In this document: positions 61,747 to 64,000 of the stretch, in pieces | Layout of the letters: the number at the start of each line of letters is the position of its first letter | Position numbering within the stretch: the first letter of the stretch is position 1 | Origin: Epithemia pelagica | Lineage: Eukaryota; Bacillariophyta; Bacillariophyceae; Surirellales; Surirellaceae | Assembly: GCA_946965045.2 (NCBI GenBank) | Contig: OX337241.1 | Location: 1,364,001 to 1,428,000, forward strand | Reading direction: 5' to 3' | Length of the DNA stretch: 64,000 bases | Position numbers and translations under genes: made by a program | The notes under the pieces: generated by a model | Seen by the model: only the letters and a program-made list of their open reading frames with translations | Databases searched by the model: none | Told to the model about the DNA's origin: nothing

Positions 61747-64000
61747 ATGGCAGCAAACGACGATCCACAAGAAAACACGGACGTTTTCATGCCAGACAAG
61801 CCCATCATGGGCGGACTGGTGCAGTCCTGACGTAACGAGTACTTCGTTTGGACTGGAGGAAAACCGAAACATGACTGGTCCAAGTTAGATGACTCAGCCA
61901 AGACGGAACCTCTCAGGAGTCTCCAGTTACGTACCTTAACAGACAAGCGGTACATCGACCGCGTAACTGGACCTATTGACAAGTTTGACAGGAAGAAAGG
62001 CGATTTCTCGCGATTGCAGGATGAGCTCAATCGGCACTTTGTCAAACATGGGATGGACACGATTGTGTACTTACCTGACCCCAAGAACTCCACATCGATG
62101 ATCAACATCATCACAGAGCATCCTCGTTTCACCAACGAGCGCGTCCAGGACCTGATGGCAGTGCAGATCCAAAATTACGATAAGTACGATCAGAACAACA
62201 ACGCAGCGGCTCAGGACTACTTACTCGATTCTCTCGAGAAAACCTTTTGTCGCAAAGTAGAGGACCAATCCCGCTCTGCGAACTCGTTTCCCGTCCTCTT
62301 TATGGTAATCGTCCGCATCATTACGGACGACTCCATCGAACATTGGGAGCTGGTAAAGGGTGAGATGCGCAGTCTGGTACCACAACAGTACTCAGGACAC
62401 GACATTACCGCACTTACCACTGATTTCGCGAACAAGGCACGTCCTCTTTCGGCTGCTGGTCTTTATGACCACACCATCACCGCGAATCTCCTCAAGAACA
62501 TCCTCACCGCTGAATGGCCGGAAACTCCAAAATTTGACCTCTTGATTCTCAACAAGAAAGTCAAAGACGCCGTAGAACACATCCGTTTTCTCGATCGTTC
62601 CGTCGCTGACTCCTACATGAGCACCAACAAGCTCCTGTACACGCACGTCTCCGAGATCGCCAACAACCGGTACCTTGTTAGTGTCAAGCAAGGCGAATGG
62701 AGTGCCAAAAGCTCCCACAAGGACAGCAAGGCCTTACCTGTTTCTTATGGCGGGAACCTGACAGTGACAAACAATCGCCGTGGCAAGACCCGTATCGGCT
62801 ACCAAGCCAATGCCCTCTTCCCTCAGATGCAAACGTATGGTAAGAGCAAGAACAGTTTTCGTGAGAAGGGGAAGAGCAAGAGCAACAACAAGTTCGAAGG
62901 CAAAACGGACAAGCCTTCTTCCACACCCAAAAACGACTCTACTCACCAATGGAAACGTGTTCCCCCTGCAGACGGCCAGCCGGATGAACGTACCAAAGAC
63001 GGCCAAACATATTTCTGGTGCGGCACTTGCAAGATCTGGAACACCACGCATCGTACTAGCGAGCATATTGTCGGATTCAAATCCATGGCCAAGAACAACA
63101 AGAACCAACAGAAACATAAAGCATCCGCTCATGTTCTTGAGTTTGACGCAACGGCCTGGAAAGCAGAACTCGACCTCCATTCTCGCTACTGGGACAGGGA
63201 CATTGTCAGAGAAATGGACAAGGAAGAATATGAGTTCTGTGAAGACAACTCAGAGGACGACGATTACGACCACTGTGACGACTCACCTGATGAGGAATAC
63301 GAACTTTGTGCCTTCATGGCCTCCTTTGAAGAAGACAAAGAAAGCAAAGAAGAAAGGTATGAAGAAACCAAGTCCAATGAAGATTCAAGCTCGCTCTTCT
63401 CCAACACCACTCACCAAGCTGTTACACCGGATCGTGTCACTTCAGCCAACATTAAAGAAAAACAGTTCAGTGAGAGTGATATGGAAGACTCATCAGGGAC
63501 CAGTACCATTGGAACGTTTGAGCCTACCTTTCCAGTCGTCGAGCCATCCAAGAACAACGGACCAACATACTTCGATCAATGGAATGACATGGACCTCACG
63601 ATGACAAACAACCATGATGACGATCCGCTCGATCCATTGAATGACGCTGCAACCCAACGATTTCTCGAGGACATGTACGACAAAGAAATCACAGCAGCAG
63701 CAGCAATCAATGAGAACTACGACGAAATGGAAAGTGAAGAGACAGATCTCACTTACAAAACTCCTGAAACAAGCACGGACACATCGACCGATGCAATCAA
63801 GCATCTCCAAGCTGGACAATTGGCGAGTCTGGAAAAGAAACTACCAGCCATCTCTCCAATCCATCAGGCACGACCTCTGCCACCACGGCCAAATGCTCCC
63901 TTGCCCTTTTCTCCGAACGATCCGACTCCGCCACCTCCTCCTCCAAGACGACGGCTGAGCATCCCTGCATCGACAAAATATGCAATGCAGCATATCATTC
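61747..64000 (+). pseudogene. Gag and start of pol with one nonsense codon
   Basis: First in-frame ATG at 61747 (MAANDDPQEN). TGA at 61828-61830 stands where Copia-A has CGA (LVQS then RRDE). From 61831 the frame stays open for 723 codons to the edge, through Gag, the zinc finger and the acidic region; at the Gag end it reads CAT AAA GCA where Copia-A has CAT TAA GCA. So this copy has one lesion in the visible part and no stop between Gag and pol. Confidence 0.9.

Larger units (their letters stand above)
60561..64000 (+). mobile_element. Second copy of the Copia-A family, inverted, cut by the window edge
   Basis: Begins with a 721-bp LTR nearly identical to those of Copia-A, then a primer site TGGTTGATGAGCCC and Gag plus the acidic part of pol. 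Left flanking bases are CGGCC. Orientation is opposite to Copia-A. Confidence 0.95.

Noticed and set aside
62780-63604. 274-codon frame rich in Lys/Thr, with a twin at 23214-24035
   Set aside because: Alternative frame of Gag and the acidic region; the main frame is open and has the zinc finger.

Overview
The window looks like nuclear DNA of a diatom or a close stramenopile relative. This is an inference from content: several Copia elements of the diatom (CoDi) kind, a plant-type mariner, an 89-nt GT-AG spliceosomal intron, a FAS1 secretory protein with a Ser-Ala-Pro-Thr linker, and a nuclear-type tRNA-Asp. No species can be named from sequence alone. Most of the 64 kb is mobile DNA. The only convincing host genes are a Golgi-type glycosyltransferase-like gene (6538-7971, minus), a spliced FAS1 gene (49455-50968, plus) and an intron-containing tRNA-Asp (51182-51272, minus). 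A zinc-cluster, transposase-like gene (8210-11746) and a convergent unknown gene (12119-13591) may be a further mobile unit.

Layout. 1-4866 (minus) is a two-ORF retroelement: a coiled-coil Gag-like ORF1, one in-frame UGA, then a long ORF with reverse transcriptase (RT) motifs including YMDD that runs off the left edge. The UGA is followed by CGG, a 9-nt spacer and a 16-bp stem-loop, which is the layout of a known class of stop-codon readthrough signal. 14.4-36.1 kb is a nest: a LINE-like RT gene (LINE-A, minus) was split by Copia-B (26665-34144, plus, 784-bp LTRs, AAAAA target duplication) and by Copia-A (14544-26254, minus, 721-bp LTRs, TCGCA duplication). Copia-A was itself hit by an intact mariner (15737-17667, TA duplication). 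36.1-48.1 kb is a graveyard of LINE pieces, two Copia relics, local tandem duplications and a recurring 5' module. 48.2-52.2 kb holds a hexapeptide-coding minisatellite, the FAS1 gene, the tRNA and a coding relic. 52261-59664 (minus) is Copia-E, the youngest and most intact element, with gag and pol in one frame separated by a single UGA. 59.7-60.5 kb has a small coiled-coil gene broken by a frame change. 60561-64000 (plus) is a second copy of the Copia-A family, inverted, cut by the right edge.

The elements follow a common plan: Gag, protease, integrase, RT and RNase H for the Copias, and RT plus a C-terminal nuclease-like domain for the LINE. Two unrelated elements, 1-4866 and Copia-E, place an in-frame UGA exactly between the structural and enzymatic parts. 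The Copia-A family also carries putative membrane-spanning segments between Gag and protease, which is unusual for Copia.
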